From NCBI GenBank assembly GCA_918807975.1, contig OU964921.1, positions 38,528,498 through 38,592,497 on the forward strand: 64,000 nucleotides of DNA, read 5' to 3'. The notes beneath the pieces are model-generated. The model was not told where the DNA came from and did not search any database. It worked only from the letters and a program-made list of their open reading frames with translations. Origin of the DNA: Aplidium turbinatum (lineage: Eukaryota > Chordata > Ascidiacea > Aplousobranchia > Polyclinidae). Of the stretch, positions 21,160 to 30,794 are shown piece after piece; position 1 is the stretch's first letter; every line of letters begins with the position of its first letter. The position numbers and the translations under genes were made by a program.

Positions 21160-22720
21160 TGATTTCATCAACAGAAAAAATTACAACACTTTTCCCTAAA
21201 TTGTTAAAACAATTATATATGTAACAATATTCTGGTTAGAAAATAAAATATATTATACCACATATCCGATATATGACAAATCTACAATATTTTTTTGCAT
21301 GAAAACAATTTTGGTGACAGTGTGATAATTAAATGTGAATGTCAGTAGCAAAAACCTTTCATTTATTCAGTACAATTTTAGCTTACATATCCAGATGCAT
21401 AGACAGAAAACTAAACAGTTTAATATAATATATATTAATAGCTGGTGAAATAACAACTTTTGCACAAAATGAAGTACCGTACGGCATATACAAAAAATAT
21501 TGCATCAGATAGAAAAACCACTCATATTAAAATTTAAAAAAATACAAATGCCCATTAGCAAACAGAAATATGACCTTGAGAAAATGAACATTTTTTGCTA
21601 AATTGTAACTAATTCTACATACAGTAGTCCCACTTATTAAGCCCACCTCAGGACCGAATGATTTGGGGTTATTTAGTGGGTGGGCTTATTAAACGGGGGA
21701 CGAAGGTTGCTAAAGCTTAATAAAACATTAAAATCATAGATAAAACATCACAGAGGCTTAGACTTTAAACATTCGAAGATAAGACTTGAACTAGAGTTAA
21801 AAGTAAATGAGTTTGCTCTTTGCACGCTTGTTGCTTGTATATACATCATGCAATACATATTACCACTATAGCCAATGTAACACCAGACTGCAAATATTTT
21901 TTAATTTTAAATATATTGATTTTCTACTTACTCCAATTTAGATAAAAAAAAAAAACATATATAGATATATATAATAAAAGAAATAAATACAATCTCATGC
22001 TTTTACTTGTTCAATTGTTTAAACATTTCTACCATAAATAGGTACTACTTGCTGTAGATGTGATATGCTATCAAACCACTCGGCATGTGACAACTTCGCA
22101 AGTGCTTCAACCCAGCAAGTACATTTCAGCTATACATTTCAGCTACTGCCAAGTCAGTAAATGAGATTTACTTGCTTGGTCATCGATTGATAAACTGATT
22201 TTGGTAACTTGTGACATGCCAAGCTTCGGCTTGCTCAGTTTCATAATTTGTCAACTTTAGCCACCTGCTGAAATGTTATATGCTAGCTCAGTTGTCACTT
22301 GCTCAGCTGTTAGTCTGTCATATGCTCAGATCACAACTGCTAACTTAATGTAGGAGGCTCATGTCATGTGATACATATGTACATTGTACAGTACATAATG
22401 TTAGCAATGCACTGAGAAAATAATCAATAAAGTGATTTAATTCAGGCAACGGCAGCAGTGCTACCATTGCCTAGCCATCCATCTTGCAAAACATTTAGTA
22501 CTTTTAATTTTAAAAAATTTTACGATATGCAAAAAATACATATTACCAACAGAACAAAATGATGTCATGTTTACAATTTAGCCTACCATAATATTTACTT
22601 TTTTACTACTGGAGACTGGAGAGCAATAGGCTACTTCCAGTTCAAGGATTCCTTGCAATTATCTGGCATACCGTACCGGCGTACATGCTTCTTTGGAATA
22701 ACTGCATGAAGTACTGATGA
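21160..22720. other. Intergenic or intronic, no exon recognised
   Basis: AT-rich. It contains a pogo-MITE-like end at 21622-21720 and otherwise unrecognised sequence. The missing 5' exon of the EF-hand-fold gene may be here. Confidence 0.4.
21622..21720 (+). repeat. pogo-type MITE fragment
   Basis: TACAGTAGTCCCACTTATTA starts like pogo/Tigger MITE ends (TA then CAGT...). The internal word CTTATTAAGCCCACC is mirrored by GGGTGGGCTTATTAA about 60 bp later. The far end is not resolved. Confidence 0.4.
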
Positions 22721-23420
22721 TGTTAAATCTGTTTTTATGACACAACTTTATATGTCCATGACATAACACAATAAGCTCTCCACTAGGGATGCACAATACA
22801 GAATACCTGGCTATTCTAGAATACTTAATTTCGAATCTATTCTGAAATTACACGACAATTTTTTCCAAATAATATCGAACAAAAAGCAAAAATATTTGTA
22901 CTTTATTTTGAATTGTATTAGTATCACATGTCAAACAGAGTATAACATATGATAAATCAAGCATCATACGATGCATCATCAAGCATTATCATACGGCCAC
23001 ACGAAAACGCACTGCGTGTCTGCAGTTCTGATAACTGCGCAAACCCTATGAAGGAAGAAAAAAATCGCTTGGAACAAACAGTCCATGAAGAAAAAAGTCC
23101 GCGCAAGACGTAAAATATCAACTTTACATTTGTTTAACGTCGCACACTGTTGATTCAACAGATTTATTTTCGAATCCTGATATCTGAAAAGAAACTGCAA
23201 ATGCGATTCGAATACATTGAGATTCGATATTCTGTATTGTGCATCCCTACTCTCCACCAAAACGTCAAAAAGCTGTGAATTACTTTATACATGCACAAAA
23301 CGTTGATGTTAAATCTGTTTTTATGACACAACTATAGCTTTATATGTCTGTGACGTAACACAATAAGCTATCCACCAAAACTTCAAAAAGCTGTGAATTA
23401 TTTATATACATGCACAAAAT
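22721..23420. repeat. Tandem duplication of ~110 bp, first copy split by a hAT MITE
   Basis: The word GATGTTAAATCTGTTTTTAT occurs at about 22724 and again at about 23306. Each is followed by the same ~100 bp (TATATGTC..., ACACAATAAGCT, TCCACCAAAAC, AAAAAGCTGTGAATTA). In the first copy the sequence is interrupted at CTCTCCAC by the hAT element at 22784-23249, so the duplication and the insertion can be ordered relative to each other. Confidence 0.75.
22784..23249. mobile_element. hAT non-autonomous element with perfect 8-bp TSD
   Basis: The left end TAGGGATGCACAATACAGAA is mirrored at the right end, and CTCTCCAC flanks both sides (22776-22783 and 23250-23257). The 466-bp element has no transposase. 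The intact 8-bp duplication identifies the hAT superfamily and suggests a recent insertion. Confidence 0.85.
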
Positions 23421-23422
23421 GT

Positions 23423-24031
23423 TTACAAAGATGCCTTTCTTCGATTTTTATTTAATAATTTACCCCATAAAGCATTATAAGGATGAACAAACTTTGTGGG
23501 TTGAGAGTCCAAATCAATCATGGGCTTATCTTCATTAGCCCATTTAAATAAACTCCCTTCGAGATTATAAAGATTAACTTTAACCTGAGCCATGTTGTTA
23601 GGAAGCAAATCAATTTCCAGTAATTGTTTTATTAAGTCATTTGATCGATAACCAATAGAACAATATACAACTACATCGATTTCTGGTTGTGTCACAGTAA
23701 CATTTAGCTGATGATTTTCTCCAGGGTTAATTTCCACTATTTTGCTTTTTAAAATTTCTTGGACTTTTTTAACGTTGCATTCATAGCTATCTAACGAATT
23801 GATCCAGACAGAACCTTGAATAAAACTGATATCCCGTTCTTTTTTCTCCCTGATATCAAATGAAACCAAACTTTTACAGTGATTTTGGGATTGTAGATTC
23901 TCACCTCTTTGCTCTGACCACATCTCATAAAAAGTGGTTGTTGACATCTGAGGAACACGAGAGAATATATTTCGCATTGTAGCTAAAGTAACTTTCATTC
24001 CCAAACTCGGATTTAATTTTGGATCTCCCAT
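23423..24031 (-). CDS. Rhodanese-like domain protein, single exon
   Basis: 202 residues from an ATG (complement of 24029-24031) to a stop at 23423. The central domain shows the rhodanese pattern: SLVSFDIREKKERDISFIQG (the conserved LxDxRxxxE...I.G.. strand-loop), VVYCSIGYRSNDLIKQLLE with the active-site loop C-S-I-G-Y-R (Cys124, Arg129), and YNLEGSLFKWANE near the C-terminus. With the catalytic Cys present, it may bind or transfer sulfane sulfur. The six-residue loop and the closing W-N motif match bacterial-type single-domain rhodaneses seen in many animals. No signal peptide is evident; the first 40 residues are weakly basic. It lies upstream of the EF-hand-fold gene on the same strand, about 2.8 kb away. 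No intron interrupts the domain, so it is either an intron-poor gene or a retrocopy. Confidence 0.8.
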   Translation of the reverse strand: MGDPKLNPSLGMKVTLATMRNIFSRVPQMSTTTFYEMWSEQRGENLQSQNHCKSLVSFDIREKKERDISFIQGSVWINSLDSYECNVKKVQEILKSKIVEINPGENHQLNVTVTQPEIDVVVYCSIGYRSNDLIKQLLEIDLLPNNMAQVKVNLYNLEGSLFKWANEDKPMIDLDSQPTKFVHPYNALWGKLLNKNRRKASL

Positions 24032-24204
24032 TGTTGACAGAAGCTACAGTATGTCCATATGAGGCTACCAGAACAAATATTTCATTACAATACAAGTAAA
24101 TGATTACAGTAGGTGTTTAAGCTTTGTCAAATAAAACAGAAACGAAAGAATACATAAACAATGCAAGTCCACAACAAAAGACTAAGTTGATGAACAAAGA
24201 AACG

Positions 24205-24455
24205 GCGACATCAAGCGGCACTGGTTTAACTCTTGGGGTATGATAATGATATGGGCTTGAGTAAAACATTTCAAAGACAGCTTTCCATTTAGCGACTACT
24301 CATGAATGGAATAATAATTCACAGACATCAAGGAAACACTTCACTTTGCAAAACTCAGTGACTAGGCCTGTGTCAGTGGTTCAAAGCCTTTATACGTAAG
24401 ATAAGTGAAATGGCAAAGAATAACTTAGCAGAGGCTTTCTCAGTCCGAGTATAAT
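24205..24455 (+). mobile_element. SINE family A, diverged copy
   Basis: Carries family words in order: CTTGAGTAAAACATTTC, ATTCACAGACATCAAGG, AGGCCTGTGTCAGTGGTTCA and a TTCTCAGTCCGAGTATAATG tail. It lies just upstream of the rhodanese-like gene start. Confidence 0.55.
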
Positions 24456-24482
24456 GTTTCCCACAATCAATTACATAAATGG

Positions 24483-25722
24483 CAGTTCTCGAAATTAGCG
24501 GCGGCACACGGCAATTGCCGTGGTAAATGCCGCCGCAAACGTCATAATGGCCATTCTGCTACGGCAAAGAAAATGCCGTCGCAAAATGAGCATTTAATTC
24601 CGACAAAAATTGTTCAAAATTTTTTCCTGTTTGATTTACTCGCAGCGGGAGTATAATCAGCAGAAACATCGCACCAAGACCTCACCTCGGACTATTTTAC
24701 TTGCTGTGAACACTCACACAGTCTTCAAAATTAGCATATTTTTACTTCGCAAAAATATTGACGAGGCCAAACAGCAAAAGTTGAAATTGCCTCGGCAATT
24801 CAATTGCTGTGAACGTTTATTACGAAAAAATTGTATCAAAACATGTAAAACGAGAAGAAAAAAAAATCGAATAGTCTATCACGACCGCACTGTTTGATTT
24901 GTTGTGATGTAATAATACCAAAAGTAACAATAAAGCGAGCAACACGATACGCACGCTGTTACCGTGATTCACGTTATAACTCATTGGGGGGGAAAAGTAA
25001 GTTAATTTTGGGTTGATTCAACGTTCGAGTCAGCACCGCAACAACAATGCCCAATAAGAAATTTACTATGTTGTTTGTTTACATTAATTCGACATCTAGC
25101 GATGTTAAATTATCATGAAATAACGTTAATTGCTCAATCAGGTACCGATAACAAATCAATAGCTCTCTGCGAGAAGATTGCCTCGATTTGCGTATACAGT
25201 ACACTAAAATAATTTCGGCACAATTAGGATACTGCGAGCAACACAAAGTCTGTTGGATAAAGAACTAGTCAGAATCGGAATCATCGGAGGATGAGGTTGT
25301 CGCGTCGTCACTGGAATACTTGAAGACGCAAAACTGCCCCTTCATGAACGCGCGATGCCATATGATCGGAAGCATTACTTTTCTTTACTGCCGAAGAACC
25401 ATTTATCCAATTTTGTACCACTTTTTATATTCGCAATGATACCGGTCAAAAATAAGCATTCGATGAAAGAATAACTTTTGCGTAACAATTAAGCCAGCAT
25501 TTATAAGGTTGCAAACTTTTCACAGTTCACAAGAGCATTGTCAGCACTTAAAATAGCTTGCGTGATGCTCTTGGCTACCGCCGTGTGACAGACGATGAAG
25601 AAGAAGCGCATAAAATTTTGTTTGATTAAAGCATACAGCAATTGCCGCCGTAATCCAAGGTTTGTTGATTTGGCGACGGCAACGTTTTTGCCGTCGTAGA
25701 TGGAAGCTAATTTCGAGGGCTG
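24483..25722. mobile_element. hAT-like element, non-autonomous, 1.2 kb
   Basis: The left end CAGTTCTCGAAATTAGC and the inverted right end CAGCCCTCGAAATTAGC match. Both are followed by CGGCAA/GCCG-rich subterminal repeats. An 8-bp duplication is not clear. A stretch at 25268-25370 reads as an acidic then polar peptide (SESESSEDEVVASSLEYL) and may be a coding remnant. No catalytic region was recognised. Confidence 0.6.
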
Positions 25723-25836
25723 AATGGTCAACATCATCAATAGATGCTCGTAACGTGGTTAAGCGCCTGACTTTAGAAACAAAGAAACTGCAAGATTATG
25801 CGACGCTGGTTCAATTCTTGGGGAGTGTCTTCGAGC

Positions 25837-26474
25837 GGATGCAACCTAATTCGTACCATGAACAATTCGTACCGTCAGTTCGTACCTTGAAATGATCTAG
25901 AAAAAAAATTAAAAAAAGCCGAAGTCGCTGATCGCAGTTTCCGCAAACATTTTAAAAGGGTTAGGGTATCGGTTAGGTATCGATATCCGCAAACAAACTG
26001 AAAAGTTCGAAAGAAAAAAATAGAACATCGCTGATCGCAGTTTCCGTTTTTCCGCAAACATTTTAAAAGGGTTAGGGCCAGTGATCCATGGTTAGCGTTG
26101 ATCGGAGTTTCCACAAACATTTTAAAAGAGTTAGGGTTAGGGTGTTTCTGCAAACAAACAAACTGAAAAGATCGAGAGAAAAAATAGAACAAAGCCGAAG
26201 TCGCTGATCACAGTTTCCGCAAACATTTTATAAGGGTTAGGGTTGATCGAAGTTTCCGCAAACATTTTAAAAGGGTTAGGGTTGGTCAGAGTTTCCGCAA
26301 ACATTTTTAAATTTCTGATAATGATCCTAAGAGTTTTTGTTTGTTTGCGGAAAATTTTAAAATGTTTGCGGAAACTGCGATCAGTGACTTCGACTTTTTT
26401 TATTTTTTCTCTTGATCTTTTTAAGGTACGAACTGACGGTACGAATTGTTCATGGTACGAATTAGGTTGCATCC
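25837..26474. mobile_element. MITE with ~50-bp inverted ends and internal short tandem repeats
   Basis: GGATGCAACCTAATTCGTAC at the left is mirrored at the right end; the inverted repeats run about 50 bp. Flanks TCTTCGAGC and TCCTTGAGC (7 of 9 identical) look like an aged 9-bp target duplication. The interior holds four or five diverged copies of a ~70-bp unit containing TTTCCGCAAACATTTT and GGGTTAGGG, partly in both orientations. It splits the SINE. Confidence 0.65.
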
Positions 26475-26512
26475 TCCTTGAGCAAAGCATTTCACAGGAT
26501 GCTCTCCATTCA

Positions 26513-26843
26513 GTGGCAGCTGGTGGATGAAATACCGTAACTCACAGACAACAACACTTCCAACAATTGGAAATTTAACTTTGTCACACTCAGGCCTGTG
26601 TCAGTGGTTCAAAGCCTCTACAAGTATGCGAAACTACCAAGATTAAGCTTTCAAAGCAGCTTTTCGAGTTCTCGATAAAGATTTAACGTATCAATCATCA
26701 TTCTCAACAAGCTGAATTGTGGTATTGCATACAGGCTTCGATAGTCGATACTGTGTTCCATTAACTGTATTAAAAATTGTGTACTTTGCTCTTTTTCAAT
26801 CAAAGGTTCAATATTCCATTTTGAACTGGGGGAGGTCTAACCA
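26513..26843 (+). repeat. 331-bp direct repeat, left copy
   Basis: Appears base-for-base identical to 35116-35446 (period 8603 bp). It consists of SINE-A 3' body plus flanking DNA. It overlaps the first three bases of the adjacent element's inverted repeat (CCA...). Confidence 0.85.
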
Positions 26844-27336
26844 CAGTCTCTATACTACTAGTCTGGAAGCTCAATGGCGTTGCTATGCAAGGGTGTGTCC
26901 TAGCATTTGAGACAGCGCCTCAAGTGGAAGTACAGTACTTTTGCAAGTTGTAGCCAAAAGTCTATAGGCATTAGGCAGGCTTAGCCGAGTAATGTCAACT
27001 GCAGGTTGTTAGGTTAAATTCTTATTTGCAGATTACCTTTAAATAGGCCTAGGCTATTTTTTCTTATTACCAGATTATCCTACTAAGTTAGTCTTAAGTT
27101 TTTGATATAGAGACTGTGGTCAAATCACAGAATCTGCTTGGAAGGTAGGCTATACAAATACAGGCATATTGCTAACTATCAACGGTGGATCAGTTAAGGC
27201 CGTTATGCTGACAAAGGTTATGTTTTGTTTATTTCCTTTGTGTTGTAATTTCCTATTCTTTATTATCTTAAGCATGTCATGTTTTTAAGGTCAATTAGTC
27301 TACTTATTATCCTAGTTATGCTTATTTAAATTGATA

Positions 27337-27489
27337 ATGTCACAAGTTAAGCGTAAATGTGGTGGAATAAACTGCTGTTTACCACAATGTAACACTACAA
27401 GTATGGGATTTTGTTTGCACAAAGTTCCAAGTGATGAAAACAAAAGGTTTTCTGTTTCAACAGCACAGTGGGAAAAACAGTTTCATCAG
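27337..27489 (+). CDS. THAP-type zinc-finger exon (transposon-borne)
   Basis: An exon of 51 codons starting at ATG and ending at a strong donor (CAG|GTAAGA). It encodes a C2CH-like start (CCLPQC at residues 13-18), a LHKVPSDENKR segment matching the THAP F..P.D...R pattern, and a W about nine residues before the exon end. THAP domains are DNA-binding zinc fingers used by P-element-like transposases and by host THAP proteins. The position between transposon ends favours the transposase reading. The following exon was not identified; the palindrome at 28272 may have displaced it. Confidence 0.6.
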
Positions 27490-29724
27490 GTAAGATCAAC
27501 ATAACAAAATAGTGTAATTTTATGTTGTATAATATGTCATGATGGTTGACATTAGTAAAAATTAAGAGCTTATGCCTAGTGAATCACGTAATGTGTTACA
27601 CATATAATGTTTTGTTTGTTTCAATTTAAGCAATAAGCATATGGTGCTCACTGCTATAATGTACTCGTATATTGAGAAGATTCACTAATCTGGCATGATC
27701 CCTGTGTATAGTTAATTAGTGATGAACACGTGTGCTAATTGTAACATACACTGTTAAATGTTATTTATGATATAGGTCATTGATTTTCAGATTTAGTTGG
27801 AGATATCAATAGAGAGAAGATGCTACTAAGTAAAGCTTCAGATGCCTGTCCTTACCAGCAATAATTTGAGAAACGTTTGCTGCTGGCGCAGAACACTACT
27901 TTGGTCGACAACGTTAAAGAGTTGAATGTGATACCGCGCCTGCAGTTCGAATGTTTAGCAGTACCGCCAAAACTTTAGATATGGTAAAGTACTCTGCATT
28001 GAAGGGATCTAATGTCGAGAGTGAACATTAGACTAACTACTCCGGCATACTGCACTTTATTTAAGTTACGGTGTTAATAGAAAGCCTATTTTATTCTTCA
28101 CAGTGATGTGCTATGAAATCTGCTTTTCAAGCTGATTCAAGCTTGAAAAGCATACGATGAAAGTATGCTATGATGTTTATTTTACAAATCAAAAACGGAT
28201 AACAAAATACAACAGGAATTCTCCTTCAATGTTTGCTTTTAGAATTGCTTATACTTTTCAGAGTGCTACGTAGTGCAGGGTCATTTCATTATAATTCATC
28301 CAGGCCATGGAACCATAAAATTTATAATTGTCCCATTTTTTCCCAGTTTAAAATGCTTGAAATTCTGAGTTATTTGGCACAAATTTTGTCAAAATTGGTC
28401 GAGCGGTTTTTGTTTTATCGCTATTTTAATCTTTGACCACCAGGTGGCGATTTTTTTAGTGAGCCGCATAAAAATGCTCATATCTTGGGACCTAGTTGCC
28501 CAATCTTCATAAAACTGGTATCTATCCCCCCATTTTCAGGGGTGGGCTTTCCAAAAATGAAGGTTAAAATGAGCTAGGAGTTACACTTTTTGTGATATAA
28601 ACATTTGTAGTGCTTCGATATCATGGCCGATTTCGCCATGCGGCCACACATTTTTTTCAAAATTTTTTTGATCATTATTATTAGCATAGATGTTATATTC
28701 CAAAAATATCTTTTAAATCACTTACAATTCACAACCTCATAATAAAAATTGTGCACAAAAATGCAGAATTTTTAAAATAGTCAAAAACATTAGATTTTAT
28801 TTTTTTTTTGAATTTTGAGATAAGACTTTAGATTCCATTACCACTACTTGTATTACAACTATTTTATGAGCAAAACTGTAGTCAAGCCTTTTTCTCAATA
28901 CTAATATTGACGTAGATAACTGACTCCTATTCCAATAATTCCACTTTAATCACTAACAATTCATCAGTCCATACTGGGTGGTCCCCCCCCTTACTACGCC
29001 ACTGTATGTCAAGCAAAGAATAGTACAGTACTGTAGTATAATACACTATTACACAAAGTGAAGGAGTCAAGACATAAAGATGAAGGAGTTTAATACATCG
29101 AAAGGATGTAATGAGCTTGTCCTATGTGGGACATAATTAATTAATTATATCATTTTCTTAACATGTCTCGCTGCTACTAGTAGGACAGTGTGCACAGTAC
29201 AATTGTGTTACTTTAATTTGTCAGAAGTTACATTAAAGAACAGCATATGCAACAATCTAAGAAATACATAACAATCTGAGAAAGAAAGTATATACATTGC
29301 AAAATAAAGTCACACTATTCTGAGGATATAACTACAAGTCTATGCATTTCTGCTATCATTTCTGAATTGGAATATATGGGCTTTGTCTGCACTGATCATT
29401 GTAAAATTACATATATACATACATCATTGTAAGATTATTAGTGCCAAGAAGTGTACGAAACATTAAAGATAGTTTTAAGTGACTTTCTGCAATAAAATAC
29501 AATTAAAAAGTATTCAATAAAGTAAACCTATAGTTTTGCATGTATAACTAGTGCATCCCATTTTGCATTTAACATTATGTGACACTGGACAAAATATGCT
29601 CACTGCAGAGCCATTACAACATGTGAGGGGCAACAATCGGAATGAATAAAAGCGCAAGAACAAGGGTCGCCATGCATGTAAATAAACCGACAACCACGGT
29701 TTCTACCATGTAGCTGAACATGTG

Positions 29725-30265
29725 AGAGTTCAGTTTATTTTTTATTTTGTTGGCGAAAAATAAAGACACAAAAAGCAAAAACACAAAATAATTCGCACAG
29801 CAGGGATGGCACCAAAAGACCGAAAGGTCACCAAAGTCAGCTGCCACCCAAACATTTAAATAAAAGGCACAAAATTAAGAACATTAACACATACATATAA
29901 TATACTGTATAGCACAATACCAGCACTTTACATAATACATTAATGGAATAGCACAGGGCAACATAAAAAAACTGTGTAGAGAAATAAGCGGATGATACGT
30001 TTCAGGAGTGATTATTGTACAAATTCTTTAATAAACATTTATATTTAAAAACATTAAAAGACTTTTCTTTCATTTCTTTTGGTACTTGATTCCATAGTTT
30101 CACTCCATTAAAACATAGCATCTTCTTACCAGAGTTTGACGTTGTAGAAGGCAAATATAAATCATTCTTTTGGTTCTGACGGGTTTTATGATGGTGAATT
30201 TCGTTTACAAAAATGAAGCAGCCAGCAAAGGCTCGGGGCAGCATTTTGTGCACATATTACTAGAC
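29725..30265 (-). mobile_element. LINE 3' end inserted in the left palindrome arm
   Basis: A minus-strand frame (30002-30253) ends with GKKMLCFNGVKLWNQVPKEM and a basic tail. This is the typical C-terminus of CR1/L2-like LINE ORF2 (GKK...G..LWN.LP). The segment is absent from the right arm, so it was inserted after the arms formed or was lost from one of them. Its right end is close to the resumed arm at about 30265. Confidence 0.65.
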
Positions 30266-30485
30266 AATTGAACACGGATTGTCATGCATGCGAATAAACT
30301 GCAAACCACAGTTTCTAGCATGTACAGTAACTAAGCATTGTGAGAGGAAGCAAAAATATAAATTAACATGAATGAACAAAGGTTGTTGCACACTTGGACA
30401 CATAGAACAGCATGCCATTATTGTAACATTAGTCAAGACCTAGACAGCAATTTCAGGCAATCAAACCCAACATAATAGAAGCCAA

Positions 30486-30794
30486 TCAATGCTCATCTTG
30501 AATGCAAATGAAGCGACGATTCACAGTTTCCATGTTTGGAGCCGAAAATGTGTATATTCTGCCAGTTGTAGTGGAAGGACTGTCCAAAATCATCATGATT
30601 GAAGAAATGTGCATGTAACACTTATCTTCATGGCCAGGCCAATTGAAAGATGGAGAGGGGCCACAAAGATGCATAAAATTGACCAGAACATCATTCTTTT
30701 CTTTGTCCACAATTTCAACAAGCCCAACCCACCACTGTCCGTCATAAACACATGCTACATAAGACATGACACTTACATCTTGGATGTTTATCAT
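30486..30794 (-). CDS. Transposon-associated ORF with a Trp-rich domain
   Basis: A minus-strand frame of 102 residues includes SYVACVYDGQWWVGLVEIVD, DVLVNFMHLCGPSPSFNWP and a closing TTTGRIYTFS. This short beta-rich module (WW.G.., V.FMH..GP..FNWP) recurs in proteins encoded by animal DNA transposons and in proteins derived from them. Its function is unknown to me. Only the C-terminal part of the frame is repeated in the right arm (31165-31289); the Trp-rich part lies in the left-arm-only segment. It is probably an exon of a transposon gene. Confidence 0.5.
   Translation of the reverse strand: MINIQDVSVMSYVACVYDGQWWVGLVEIVDKEKNDVLVNFMHLCGPSPSFNWPGHEDKCYMHISSIMMILDSPSTTTGRIYTFSAPNMETVNRRFICIQDEH

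Larger units (their letters stand above)
25745..26843 (+). mobile_element. SINE family A, interrupted by a MITE
   Basis: The tRNA-like head (GTGGTTAAGCGCCTGA, then TGGTTCAATTCTTGGGG) runs to about 25836 and resumes at about 26475 with CCTTGAGCAAAGCATTTCA. It continues through the family body to 26843. The last 331 bp (26513-26843) occur again, apparently unchanged, at 35116-35446. Confidence 0.7.

Noticed and set aside
25960-26290. Telomeric repeats (GGGTTAGGG words)
   Set aside because: The words occur once per ~70-bp unit inside a MITE and never as a run of TTAGGG.
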